Origin: Bacillota bacterium
Lineage (GTDB): Bacteria > Bacillota > Clostridia > Lachnospirales > Lachnospiraceae
NCBI GenBank assembly: GCA_023414355.1
Contig: JAEZOB010000003.1
Span: 122,126 to 186,125 of the forward strand
Direction of reading: 5' to 3'
Length of the DNA: 64,000 nucleotides
The position numbers were made by a program, and so were the translations under genes. Shown piece by piece: positions 43,982 through 53,045 of the stretch. The stretch's first letter is position 1. The number at the start of each line of letters is the position of its first letter. The notes under the pieces were generated by a model. It searched no databases and was not told the DNA's origin. It was given only the letters and a program-made list of their open reading frames with translations.

Positions 43982-44014
43982 ATCACTTGGTTGATTTTTG
44001 ACCAACCAAGTGAT
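43982..44014. promoter_or_regulatory. 12-bp perfect inverted repeat, probable MocR operator
   Basis: ATCACTTGGTTG (43982-43993), nine-base spacer, CAACCAAGTGAT (44003-44014). It is centred in the space between the ocd start (43905) and the mocR start (44048). MocR-type regulators bind repeats in shared divergent promoters, so it is the best candidate operator here. Confidence 0.75.
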
Positions 44015-44047
44015 AAAGTAATATCAGAAATGAATGGAGGTAGTGTC

Positions 44048-45499
44048 ATGCTGGCTATTGATTGGAAACCGGACAGAAGCAGCCCAACGCAATTGCATTT
44101 GCAGATTGCAGGCTATATTAAAAGCAAAATTTCCTGTGGAGAATGGTTGGTTGGAACAAAATTACCAAGTCAAAGGACACTTTCTGATATTTTTGAAGTA
44201 AACAGGAGTACTATTGTAGCGGCAATGGAAGATCTGGCTGCGGAAGGGGTTATAGAAGGAAATTCAGGAGGGGGCACAGTAATCATTAACGATACCTGGA
44301 CTTTGTTCCAGATGGACCGTACCTATAACTGGAATAAATATATCTCTTCGGGAGCTCACCAGTCAAACCAGAATATCATTCAGCAAATTAACCAGGCAGA
44401 ATTTGATCCTGAAATTATTAGATTAGGCTCCTGTGAGCCATCTCCTGAATTGGTTCCTCACAAAATGATTCAGAAAATATTGAAGGGTTTGCCGGAAACA
44501 TCTAATTTCCTTGGCTATGAAGAACCGAAGGGATCAATTTATTTGAGAAAAGAGATATGTAAATATCTTGATACTATTGGAATAGCGGCAGAACCTTCGT
44601 CCATACTGATTACTTCCGGCGCTTTGCAAGCCTTACAGCTTATTTCACTTGGTCTGCTGCATTCAAGTTCGATTGTATACTTAGAAAAGCCTTCCTATCT
44701 TTATTCGCTGAGAACCTTTCAATCTTTTGGCATGCAGTTATCGGGTATATCTATGGATGAAGAGGGCATCAATATTCAGGAATTGTTTACACGACATAGG
44801 AGAAAAAGAGGCTCAATGCTGTTTACAATACCTACTTTTCATAACCCCACAGGAAATGTAATGTCTCTTGAAAGACGTAAAGCTCTCATAGAAAAATGCG
44901 AAATGGAAAGGTTACCTATTATAGAGGATGATGTTTACCGGGAGATCTGGTTTGATGAACAACCTCCAATACCGCTAAAAGCATATGATCAAAACGGAAT
45001 TGTTCTTTATGTTGGTGGCATGTCGAAAAATTTGAGTCCGGGACTCAGAATAGGATGGGTTGTTGGACCGGAACAGGTTATAGGGAGATTGGCAGATATT
45101 AAAATGCAGAGCGATTACGGATCCAGTTCGCTATCTCAATATGTAGCTGCAGAAATGTTTGCCAGTGGGTTATATGCTGAGCATAATAAATTGATGAGAG
45201 AAAAGGTCCGGATCAGAAGGGATACAGCACTCACTGCGCTTAATAGATATTTCAAAGGAATTGCTTCGTGGAACATACCGGCAGGTGGATATTTCATCTG
45301 GCTTAGGTTAAATGATGGTATATCTATGTATCAGCTGTTTGTAAAAGCCTTAAAAAATAAAATACTCATTCACCCCGGAGATTTATATGAGTATCACTCT
45401 AGTCAATATATTAGAATTTCATATTCGAATGCTTCATTGGATGAAATTGATTTTGGTATAAAGGTTCTTTCACAGCTGGTTATGGAACAGCTGAAATAA
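44048..45499 (+). CDS. MocR/PdxR-type regulator (GntR HTH plus aminotransferase domain)
   Basis: 483 residues from the ATG at 44048 (GGAGG eight bases ahead). The frame extends upstream through the inverted repeat but without a better start. Residues ~12-80: GntR winged helix (IAGYIKSKISCGEWLVGTKL PSQRTL split by the helix turn). From ~120: fold-type I aminotransferase domain with TFHNPTG, EDDVYREIWF, the PLP Lys in GGMSKNLSPGLRIGW. MocR proteins sense PLP or PLP-amino-acid adducts. Divergent from ocd-phzF, so it probably controls that operon. Confidence 0.9.
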   Translation: MLAIDWKPDRSSPTQLHLQIAGYIKSKISCGEWLVGTKLPSQRTLSDIFEVNRSTIVAAMEDLAAEGVIEGNSGGGTVIINDTWTLFQMDRTYNWNKYISSGAHQSNQNIIQQINQAEFDPEIIRLGSCEPSPELVPHKMIQKILKGLPETSNFLGYEEPKGSIYLRKEICKYLDTIGIAAEPSSILITSGALQALQLISLGLLHSSSIVYLEKPSYLYSLRTFQSFGMQLSGISMDEEGINIQELFTRHRRKRGSMLFTIPTFHNPTGNVMSLERRKALIEKCEMERLPIIEDDVYREIWFDEQPPIPLKAYDQNGIVLYVGGMSKNLSPGLRIGWVVGPEQVIGRLADIKMQSDYGSSSLSQYVAAEMFASGLYAEHNKLMREKVRIRRDTALTALNRYFKGIASWNIPAGGYFIWLRLNDGISMYQLFVKALKNKILIHPGDLYEYHSSQYIRISYSNASLDEIDFGIKVLSQLVMEQLK

Positions 45500-45602
45500 T
45501 ACCTTCAAAAGTCTTCTGCCTTAAATTGGCTACTATATGTTTCATTGCATTTAATAATCAGGTAAGATATACTTAAATATATTTTTGTATTTGGAGGTTA
45601 TA

Positions 45603-47378
45603 GTGGGGAACTATTATGAGATTAAAATGCTTATTTACATAGTAATTGCAGGTGTTACATTAATCCTTATTTATAACCTTATATCATCCGGTAAAAAATC
45701 GATCTTACTTTTCAGTCATGTTGCATTCCGGATCTGTATCATGATATGGGCATTATATAATATTATTTATGAGACATATTATATAATGGAGCCTCAACTG
45801 AAACTGGAGAAAATGTATCTACTCAATATAGCCAAAATTTTAGAACATTTTGTTACCTGTTTTATCATCTACAGCTGGTTGGCTTTCTGTATACTATATA
45901 CAAATTTTAAAATAAAAAGTCATAAGATTACTCTGATCTGGCTTGGAATTCCCCCGACAGTATTCTTTATTTTGCATATGAATGGATATTTTAATACTGC
46001 TTATTTTTCGGTTATTTATAATGATCATAAAATTGTGTATCTCATATATATAGTTATTTGTTATATTTATTTACTGACAGGAGAATTTCTTCTGATTAAG
46101 CACACGGCAAGGCAATACGGATATATTAAGATGCAGGGATTACTCCTTTCGACATGCATTATTCTTCCCTTTATTGCAAATGTATATCAAAACTACAGAG
46201 TTCAGTTTCTACATACTTCCTATAATGTTTCCGGCATAGACATAACTATGGTTTCGTTTGCGACTACAACTGTCTTAATAGCTTTTGCAGATTTTCGGTA
46301 TAAATTTTTGAATGCAATTCCTTATGCGATGAAGGATATGTTCATTAATATGGATCATCCAATCGTGTTAAGTGATCATAATGGAAAAATTAATGATTAT
46401 AATGAATCCTTTCATGCTTACTTCTCCGGCTTTTTGAATATAAAGCATAACGATAGTATAATGTCTTTATATGAGCAATTAGGAAAGCTGGACGGTGAGA
46501 TTGACAGATATGTATCTGCGTTAGAAGCAGACTTACAAAATCAACAACTAGAATTCGAGCTTAAGCTCAGTCTTCAAGAGGACAAGTTCTTTCGTCTGAA
46601 TATAAGACCAATCTATGTGAACGGAAATAACTTCGTTGGTACCAGTATCGTATTTACTGACATAACCAGTCTTAAATACGCAATAAGCGAACTAAATAAG
46701 AAAAATGATGAGTTGAAAGATTATTCTGAAATTGTAGAAGCCTTGACAGTAGAACGGGAGCGAAACCGTTTCGCACGCGATATCCACGATACCTTTGGTC
46801 AATATATGACCATATTAAACACAATGATCAAAGGATGCATTATTTCGTGCGAAAAAGACTTAAGCTTGACAAAGGAGAAGTTGTGTTCAGCTGCTGATAT
46901 TACAAAAGAAGGGTTAAAGGAGTTGAGATTGGCTGTCACAGGGCTGTCTGCTGTAACACTGGAGCAGAACGGAAGAAAATGTAAACTTGTTAGCATGATG
47001 AAAGATTTTCAAGCTTCAGATTTGGCCGTAGATTTGAACCTTGATATAGATATTGAAACACTTCCTGAGGATTATTTTACTTATGTTTTCAGACTTTGTC
47101 AGGAGGCGTTCACTAATTCTGTTCGTCACGGAATGGCAAGTAATTGTTCTGTTGTTTTGCAGTATTTACACGGAAGATTAAGATTGTTTATCTCTGATAA
47201 TGGGTGCGGATGTACTAAAATAAGCAAAGGTATGGGACTGACGGGGATGGAACAAAGGACAAAAGAATTAAATGGGGAAATACAGTATGGGACTAGTGGT
47301 GAGCGCGGCTTCAATATTTATGCGGAATTACCATTCCCATCTGAAATAGTGCTAAAGGAGGCGGAAAAAGTTGATTAG
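45603..47378 (+). CDS. Sensor histidine kinase with 7TM sensor and PAS domain
   Basis: About 591 residues from a GTG at 45603 with TTGGAGG five bases ahead (an in-frame TTG at 45585 overlaps that site). Residues 1-235: seven hydrophobic segments, the 7TM-type N-terminal sensor. A PAS-like domain covers ~240-360 (DHPIVLSDHNGKINDYN). Then HisKA_3 with the phosphoacceptor His in RFARDIHDTFGQYM, and an ATPase with SDNGCGC and GMGLTGMEQR. It is the NarX/DesK-type kinase and is translationally coupled to the regulator (8-base overlap). Confidence 0.9.
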   Translation: MGNYYEIKMLIYIVIAGVTLILIYNLISSGKKSILLFSHVAFRICIMIWALYNIIYETYYIMEPQLKLEKMYLLNIAKILEHFVTCFIIYSWLAFCILYTNFKIKSHKITLIWLGIPPTVFFILHMNGYFNTAYFSVIYNDHKIVYLIYIVICYIYLLTGEFLLIKHTARQYGYIKMQGLLLSTCIILPFIANVYQNYRVQFLHTSYNVSGIDITMVSFATTTVLIAFADFRYKFLNAIPYAMKDMFINMDHPIVLSDHNGKINDYNESFHAYFSGFLNIKHNDSIMSLYEQLGKLDGEIDRYVSALEADLQNQQLEFELKLSLQEDKFFRLNIRPIYVNGNNFVGTSIVFTDITSLKYAISELNKKNDELKDYSEIVEALTVERERNRFARDIHDTFGQYMTILNTMIKGCIISCEKDLSLTKEKLCSAADITKEGLKELRLAVTGLSAVTLEQNGRKCKLVSMMKDFQASDLAVDLNLDIDIETLPEDYFTYVFRLCQEAFTNSVRHGMASNCSVVLQYLHGRLRLFISDNGCGCTKISKGMGLTGMEQRTKELNGEIQYGTSGERGFNIYAELPFPSEIVLKEAEKVD

Positions 47379-48009
47379 ATTGGTGATTGCTGATGACCAG
47401 CCTTTGATCCGGGAAGGTTTGAAATATATTATCGAGCAGGATAAGGATATTGAAGTAGCCGGCTGTGCTTCCGATGGGAAACAGGCGTTTGAACTGTGTC
47501 ATAGTCTTCTTCCGGATGTAGTATTGATGGATATTGTTATGCCCGGTTGCGATGGGGTGACAGGAACACAAATGATTAAAGAAAGCTTTCCCAATATTAA
47601 GATTATCATTTTGACTACCTTTCAGGATTCTGAAAACATATCCAAAGTATTGGATGTGGGGGCAGATGGATACCTATTGAAGGATATTGAATCGGAAAAG
47701 CTCATTTACTCCATCAAAAGTGTTTTAAAAGGACTGAAAATAATGAATGATGAGGTTTTCGATCACTATATCAGTTGTATTAAGGCTCCAAAAGAGAGTA
47801 TGAAAGAAAAGTTGAGCTGTCAACTATCCCAGCGGGAGATTAGTATCATAAAGTTGATTGTATTTGGAAAAAGCAATAAGGAAATCTCAGCTGAACTAAT
47901 AATGACCGAAGGAAGTGTGAGGAATATGATATCCGGTATTCTGTCAAAGCTTAAGCTTCAAGATAGAACCCAGTTAGCAGTCTATAGTATAAAGAATAGA
48001 ATAGTTTAA
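47371..48009 (+). CDS. NarL/FixJ-type response regulator
   Basis: 212 residues with a TTG start at 47371 behind AAAGGAGGCGG. Receiver domain at 1-120: VIADDQPLIREGL, Asp54-region VVLMDIVMPG, Lys in GYLLKDI. LuxR-type helix-turn-helix at ~145-205: LSQREISIIKLIVFGKSNKEISAEL. The kinase gene overlaps it. Likely regulates nearby genes such as the lipoprotein 115 bases downstream (inference). Confidence 0.92.
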   Translation: MIRLVIADDQPLIREGLKYIIEQDKDIEVAGCASDGKQAFELCHSLLPDVVLMDIVMPGCDGVTGTQMIKESFPNIKIIILTTFQDSENISKVLDVGADGYLLKDIESEKLIYSIKSVLKGLKIMNDEVFDHYISCIKAPKESMKEKLSCQLSQREISIIKLIVFGKSNKEISAELIMTEGSVRNMISGILSKLKLQDRTQLAVYSIKNRIV

Positions 48010-48123
48010 TCATTGTGTGACAAATTACTGGTATTCATATGACATCTGTCTTGTTTACATCCCTTTTAATAATAGGTATCCTCTTAATAGATAGAAAAAT
48101 ACTATGGGAGAGGATAACAGGAT

Positions 48124-49014
48124 ATGAGAAAAATTATCACTTACTTATTAGTTATAAGCATAGTATTATCTTTTACAGGTTGTGCAAAAGATAATGCTAC
48201 GATGGCACAGAAACCAAAAGAAGCAGAATATTTAGTCAAAGTCACCGGAGATAGACCATATGGAGTATTATGCGGGAATAAAGGTGCCATATATATGGTC
48301 ACCGCACCGGCTTCCGGAGATGGGACTCTTTGGAAGGTTGATCAAAAAGGAAATACAAAAGAGTTCGCAAAATTAGAGGGTGACTTCGAAGGAAATCCCT
48401 ACACTGATAAAAGCTTTGTAAGCTCAGGAATGGGTATCGACATCAAAGGAAATATTTATATTGCGTTAGGTGACAGAATTCTAAAAGTATTAAAAGATGG
48501 TAAAGTGAAGACGATAGCAACAGGGTTTTCTCGTTGTTCCGATGTGGAGGTTGATTTACAAGGAACCCTGTTTGTGGCTGATGATAAAGAGGATGCCATA
48601 TATAAATTAACACCATCAATGGAGAAAAGTATGATCTATAAAGGGAACCTACGACCATCCTTTGTATTGACCAGTTTGGTATTTGATAAAGATTATAATT
48701 ATCTATATGCTAGAGAGGGACAAACAATATTAAGATTTGATCTTAGTATAGATGGTCTACAAGAACCTGAAGTGATTGCAGATAAAATGATTGCATTTGA
48801 CATTTGTATGGACGATAACAATAATATTTATGCAAGTTCAGATGGAAGTAAGATAAGGAAATTAGACACAACCGGTACCATATCAGAGTTGGATACCCAA
48901 GAATTGGTAATTGTATCCTCTTTGGGAATAGATATCGGTAAGACCAAAAAAGATAAGGCATTTCTATACATAGCTTGTAGTAATGGCATAATTAAGGTTC
49001 CGATAGTGAAATGA
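48124..49014 (+). CDS. Propeller lipoprotein, paralogue of the 3876 gene
   Basis: 296 residues. Lipobox SFTGC with Cys20. No low-complexity linker, unlike the copy at 3876. Repeating blocks such as GIDIKGNIYIALGDRI, VDLQGTLFVADDKE, DNNNIYASSDGSKIRKLD indicate an SMP-30/NHL-type propeller. It follows the two-component genes by 115 bases and may belong to their output. A 75-base copy of its 48769-48843 segment survives at 34324. Confidence 0.82.
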   Translation: MRKIITYLLVISIVLSFTGCAKDNATMAQKPKEAEYLVKVTGDRPYGVLCGNKGAIYMVTAPASGDGTLWKVDQKGNTKEFAKLEGDFEGNPYTDKSFVSSGMGIDIKGNIYIALGDRILKVLKDGKVKTIATGFSRCSDVEVDLQGTLFVADDKEDAIYKLTPSMEKSMIYKGNLRPSFVLTSLVFDKDYNYLYAREGQTILRFDLSIDGLQEPEVIADKMIAFDICMDDNNNIYASSDGSKIRKLDTTGTISELDTQELVIVSSLGIDIGKTKKDKAFLYIACSNGIIKVPIVK

Positions 49015-49131
49015 AAGAGAAGTCCTATCAGGTGAGCCTTTTATCTGTTTATGGGTGGATTTTTTAAGAATGGTATAAAAGATAAGTGAAGCTGTCAGTA
49101 GTAATCATGAAGAAAGAAAGGCGGTAATTAT

Positions 49132-49755
49132 ATGAAGTATGGATTTCTCCCAAGAATAATGTGGCTTATTTCTTATAATTCATTTCAGAAGCAGTTGTAT
49201 CTCTTTAGTATTGATAAACCAAAGCTAGTGATGAAAAAGGCAAAAACCTCTTATCGTACAATTCTGGGAGAAACTACTGAATTTGATGAAGGAGACCGAT
49301 TCATAACGAATATTTTAAGTGCAGCAATATTAGCAGCTGTATATCAGAATCTGAAAGAAAAGCCAAAGCTCGATGATGTTACTACGTATTATCATAAGGC
49401 GATGACTGAAAGTACGGTTATGAAATTTTTCTTAAAGAATCAGAATTTGTTTTCTGAAAAAACACAGGCGAACCTAGCACTTCAGGCTGAAGCCAGCCAG
49501 ACCAGAGCGAATCCCTATACATGGAAGTTTCGTTATGAGGCCGGACCTAATATAAATAGTTTCTCTACATATTTTGATACGTGTGGGATATGTTATCTGT
49601 TTCACAAACTTGGAATACCTGAAATAATAGCAGCAATGTGTGTATACGACTATGCTATGGGCAAACTGGCTGGAGCGGTATTTACGAGACAGAACACACT
49701 GGAAAAAGGCGGAGCTTGCTGCGATTGTCATTATCAGAAAAGCAGTAATAAATGA
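49132..49755 (+). CDS. L-2-amino-thiazoline-4-carboxylic acid hydrolase-family protein
   Basis: 207 residues. The conserved C-terminal region reads TCGICYLFHKLGIPEI, CVYDYAM, then TRQNTLEKGGACCDCHYQ, resembling the ATC hydrolase family (PF14196), in which this enzyme opens a thiazoline ring to give S-carbamoylcysteine. Most homologues, including this one, are not tested for that reaction, so the annotation is by family only. Adjacent XRE regulator at 49801 might control it. Confidence 0.65.
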   Translation: MKYGFLPRIMWLISYNSFQKQLYLFSIDKPKLVMKKAKTSYRTILGETTEFDEGDRFITNILSAAILAAVYQNLKEKPKLDDVTTYYHKAMTESTVMKFFLKNQNLFSEKTQANLALQAEASQTRANPYTWKFRYEAGPNINSFSTYFDTCGICYLFHKLGIPEIIAAMCVYDYAMGKLAGAVFTRQNTLEKGGACCDCHYQKSSNK

Positions 49756-49800
49756 TTTACTATTACATATCTATAAAATACTAAGATGGGAAGAGATAAG

Positions 49801-50406
49801 ATGGAATTCAACGAAAAGCTTCTGCAGCTGCGAAAACAGAAAGGGCTCACACAGGAGGAACTAGCAGATTGGCTCTTTGTATCACGAACTGCTGTATCAA
49901 AATGGGAATCTGGTCGCGGACTACCAAACATAGAATCATTAAAAGCGATTTCCAAGGTGTTTGGTATCACTATAGATGAATTACTTTCAGGAGATGAAAT
50001 CATCCAAGCAGCAGAGGAAGAGAAGGAAGTAAATGCCATAAGCCTTAGAACAATTTTATTTGGACTATTCGATGTGATGAGTCTTGTATTTTATTTTATA
50101 CCTTTATATGGTGAAAAAAATGGAGAGGTAATAAAATTAGTTTCATTGTTTTCAATGAAATTAATTGAAAGATATATGTTTTTTACCTATACCGCGATTA
50201 TAGGAATCACCGTTGTTTTAGGAATAATGGAAATTGTACTCCAGAATTATCAGAAGCATCTTTGGAGCAAAAATAGCGCGTACCTATCTATGGGATTTAC
50301 TGTTGCGGCCACAATAATTTTCATTATGAGTCAGCAGCCATACATTGCATTTTTTGAACTTTGGCTATTGGTAGTAAAAGGGGTTTTATATATAAAACAG
50401 CATTGA
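49801..50406 (+). CDS. XRE regulator with membrane helices
   Basis: 201 residues from the ATG at 49801 (GGAAGAG site); an ATG at 49786 overlaps that site. HTH at residues ~3-60: MEFNEKLLQLRKQKGLTQEEL, VSRTAVSKWESGRGLPNIESL. Then three or four hydrophobic segments to the C-terminus. Same architecture as the regulator at 5246. An imperfect hairpin (TGCGATA/TATCGCA) lies at 50429-50458 downstream, without a T run. Confidence 0.85.
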   Translation: MEFNEKLLQLRKQKGLTQEELADWLFVSRTAVSKWESGRGLPNIESLKAISKVFGITIDELLSGDEIIQAAEEEKEVNAISLRTILFGLFDVMSLVFYFIPLYGEKNGEVIKLVSLFSMKLIERYMFFTYTAIIGITVVLGIMEIVLQNYQKHLWSKNSAYLSMGFTVAATIIFIMSQQPYIAFFELWLLVVKGVLYIKQH

Positions 50407-50547
50407 CACGGTACGTAACATCACGAAACCATGCGATATGACACGTTCTGTATCGCATATGTGAAGGAGTGTTTCTTTATCATCTGATAAACTCCATGTT
50501 ATAGTTTTGATGGGCAGGAAAGTCCAGAAAAACATGGAGGTGCGAAT

Positions 50548-51273
50548 ATGAAGATTCGTATTGGTTTTATTGTTACGGGAGCTTTGTTTCTATTGTTTTT
50601 GCTTTTTACAATGGTGGTAATGAAAGTAGATGTGCAGCCAATAGGCCCTGAGCAATCTACAGTGGGATTAGCTACAGTGAATCAATATATGTTCAGTAAA
50701 CTGGGCGTTAATCTAATTTGGTATGAAATTACGAGTTGGATTGGTATAGCAGCAATTTTAGTTGCACTTGTCTTTGGAGTATTAGGTATTACTCAGGCAG
50801 TAAAAAGAAGAAGTCTTTTTCGGGTGGATTCAAATATCATTCTTCTGGGAGTCTATTATGTTATCGTATTTGTGGTATATCTTTTCTTTGAATTCTTTAT
50901 TGTAAATTATCGCCCTATTGTTCTAAATGAAGGCTTGGAAGCATCGTTTCCATCTTCTCATACGATGCTGGTTTTATGTATTATGGTAGGTGCAATGGTT
51001 CAGTTTAAAAGGAGAATAAGTAGGCTTGTAATCAGAATAATAGTACAGACTATATCGGTTGCTATGATAAGTGTTACAATTGTTGGCCGTTTGATTTCAG
51101 GTGTTCATTGGTTTACAGATATCATTGCAGGGGTATTCTTAGGAACAGCTTTATTCATGCTATATATTAATAGTATAATATGGATAGAACATAGGCAAAC
51201 CCTTAGGCTTTGTGTAGAACTAGAATCAGAAAACCTGGAAGAAGACAAATTTTACAGCACAGAAGAAATATAG
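50548..51273 (+). CDS. PAP2-family membrane phosphatase
   Basis: 241 residues, GGAGGTG site. Six-helix membrane phosphatase: motifs NYRP (start of site 1), PSSHTM (site 2) and SGVHWFTDIIAG (site 3, the catalytic His). Likely dephosphorylates a lipid phosphate such as undecaprenyl pyrophosphate or phosphatidic acid at the membrane. The C-terminal tail is acidic. It converges with the EamA transporter gene. Confidence 0.9.
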   Translation: MKIRIGFIVTGALFLLFLLFTMVVMKVDVQPIGPEQSTVGLATVNQYMFSKLGVNLIWYEITSWIGIAAILVALVFGVLGITQAVKRRSLFRVDSNIILLGVYYVIVFVVYLFFEFFIVNYRPIVLNEGLEASFPSSHTMLVLCIMVGAMVQFKRRISRLVIRIIVQTISVAMISVTIVGRLISGVHWFTDIIAGVFLGTALFMLYINSIIWIEHRQTLRLCVELESENLEEDKFYSTEEI

Positions 51274-51306
51274 TAGTCAGCCTAACATATAAAAGTCAGA
51301 TTAGTG

Positions 51307-51379
51307 TAGGGGTTCCACGCATAGGAATTTTGCTCGGTAATTGAAGCAGAAGCTCCGGTGCAAGGAACCCCTTAGTTTT
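51307..51379. terminator. Terminator between PAP2 and EamA genes
   Basis: TAGGGGTTCC (51307-51316) and GGAACCCCTTA (51364-51374) enclose ~47 bases with internal pairing; T-rich on both sides. Acts for both convergent genes. Confidence 0.7.
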
Positions 51380-51434
51380 ATGGTCTGAGAGAACAGATCC
51401 ATGCTTTAATATGGATTGGGAACGCTTAATTTTA

Positions 51435-52343
51435 TTACAATTCCTCGGTTTTTATTTTTGCTTTGTTTGGTTTTATATTATTTTTAAATAGTAAAGCAAT
51501 CACTAAGCCTGCCAATACAAGAACTCCTCCGATGATATGATAAACCGTGAATGCTTCCTTAAGGACAATTACAGCAAACACGGCAGTAAGGATCGGCTGA
51601 AGTAGTGTCAGTATGGAAACTGTTGAGGAATCAATATAGCCAAGAGCATAATTAATTGAAAAGTATCCCCCAACTTGTGTGATCAGACCCAAGCACAATA
51701 AAAAGAACCAGGAGGACAGAGAAAAGCCATACAGGGCGCTTCTCGTAACGATACAGCAGATCAGTAACGTAATAGTACATCCTAAGAAAGTAAAAAAGAC
51801 GACCTGTATCGTACTGTTTTTATTCCTTACTTCTTTCACGGATAAAACATACAAAGCTAGAAAAACACTTGCAATAATGGAAAATACAAAACCGACATCG
51901 ATTTTCATATGTATGATATTATTAATTCCGATAATGATAGCAACCCCAAGAATTGCAATCATATTGCCCGCCCAATGGAAGCGGTTCAATTTTTCTCTGA
52001 ATAATATCATAGCTCCTATTCCGACCCATACTGATGAAAGATTAACAATCAATGTTGGAAATGTCGTATTGGATATGATGACAGCTGTATTCCAAAATAC
52101 CAGTTCAAATGCGAAGAACATGCCACCCAGTAAAGAAAGGCAGATACCTTTCATGTTCATATCTTTATTTTTTACCCTGATATAGAAGGGCAAAATGATC
52201 AGTGTTGCAAAAAATACCCTGTAAAACGAAACGGATATGCCGTTGACTTGAGCTTTCTTTACAAAGAACGCCGAGATGGATATGCATGCGATACCAAAGA
52301 ACAGCAAAATCCATGATAGCTTTTTAAACTTTCCTGTATTCAT
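51435..52343 (-). CDS. EamA/DMT-family transporter
   Basis: 302 residues with ten hydrophobic segments and two EamA halves (first half GMFFAFELVFWNTAVI, second half YALGYIDSSTVSILTLLQPI). Drug/metabolite transporters of this type export or import small metabolites; substrate not predictable. It stands alone; its promoter must be in 52344-52430. Confidence 0.85.
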   Translation of the reverse strand: MNTGKFKKLSWILLFFGIACISISAFFVKKAQVNGISVSFYRVFFATLIILPFYIRVKNKDMNMKGICLSLLGGMFFAFELVFWNTAVIISNTTFPTLIVNLSSVWVGIGAMILFREKLNRFHWAGNMIAILGVAIIIGINNIIHMKIDVGFVFSIIASVFLALYVLSVKEVRNKNSTIQVVFFTFLGCTITLLICCIVTRSALYGFSLSSWFFLLCLGLITQVGGYFSINYALGYIDSSTVSILTLLQPILTAVFAVIVLKEAFTVYHIIGGVLVLAGLVIALLFKNNIKPNKAKIKTEEL

Positions 52344-52430
52344 ACTTTTAATTATTATCCTTTCTATAAATTACATTTTTTAGAAAACTTGTTTTATTTT
52401 AATTCATTTATGTGATCTTTGTCAATACAG

Positions 52431-52600
52431 TTGGGATATTCAATTTACCAGGTTGGGATATTCAGTTTATCAGAAGCGTAGGCTTCAGTTTACCAGGAGT
52501 GTAGGGGTATTTAGTCTATCGGTATTGAAGGAGATTGAGTTTATCAGTATATTGAGTTTATCAGTATATTGTGGGATGTTAAGTCTATAGGTAGTAATGA
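52431..52600. repeat. Degenerate ~22-bp tandem repeat array
   Basis: About seven variants of a unit ending in TTCAGTTTATCAG, e.g. GTTGGGATATTCAATTTACCAG and GTTGGGATATTCAGTTTATCAG, including a perfect 17-bp tandem at 52535-52551 and 52552-52568. Variable spacing between units. No gene in 52344-52737 otherwise. Confidence 0.75.
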
Positions 52601-52737
52601 TATTTAGCTTCTTAAGGTAATTATGAAAATTATGAAATTAATTATTGTTATATATGGAAGCTTTATATATAATAAAAGCATTATTAAATTGGTTTTACTT
52701 GGAGTAACTCTATTATTGATAGACGGGAGGTCAACCT

Positions 52738-52926
52738 ATGCAAAATAAATTGGTAGATAATACGAGAAAAATCGCTCCAATCCTCGTGGTGTTGATTTGT
52801 GTATCAGGACTAGTAGCTTATTCAAGCACATCAAACATAGCAAAATTTATATTTGGGTTTTTAGGCGGAACAAGCTTTGGTGTTATGCTCGTACTTATCA
52901 TGTTAAATATTCGAGGTACAAGATAA
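52738..52926 (+). CDS. Small two-helix membrane protein
   Basis: 62 residues with a GGGAGG site, followed by a terminator. Two hydrophobic helices at ~14-32 and 39-57. No family recognised. Its own ribosome binding site and terminator support a real gene. Confidence 0.6.
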   Translation: MQNKLVDNTRKIAPILVVLICVSGLVAYSSTSNIAKFIFGFLGGTSFGVMLVLIMLNIRGTR

Positions 52927-52944
52927 AGAAGTGAAATAAATCCA

Positions 52945-52988
52945 ATATTATAAAATAGAGGCCTCTGCAGGCCTCTATTTTATAATAT
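52945..52988. terminator. Bidirectional terminator
   Basis: Nearly perfect inverted repeat: TATAAAATAGAGGCCT on the left and AGGCCTCTATTTTATA on the right with a 4-base loop (arms 52945-52964 and 52969-52988). Confidence 0.95.
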
Positions 52989-53045
52989 AATTAGTAACTT
53001 ATTAAGCATTTAGCGTAATCTCTTCATTGGGCAGAGATTGAAATC

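Noticed and set aside
50429..50458. Hairpin after the XRE gene at 49801 as a terminator
   Set aside because: No T run follows, so it was not called.
52431..52600. Possible CRISPR array
   Set aside because: Units are tandem and degenerate, with no unique spacers of equal length and no cas genes.
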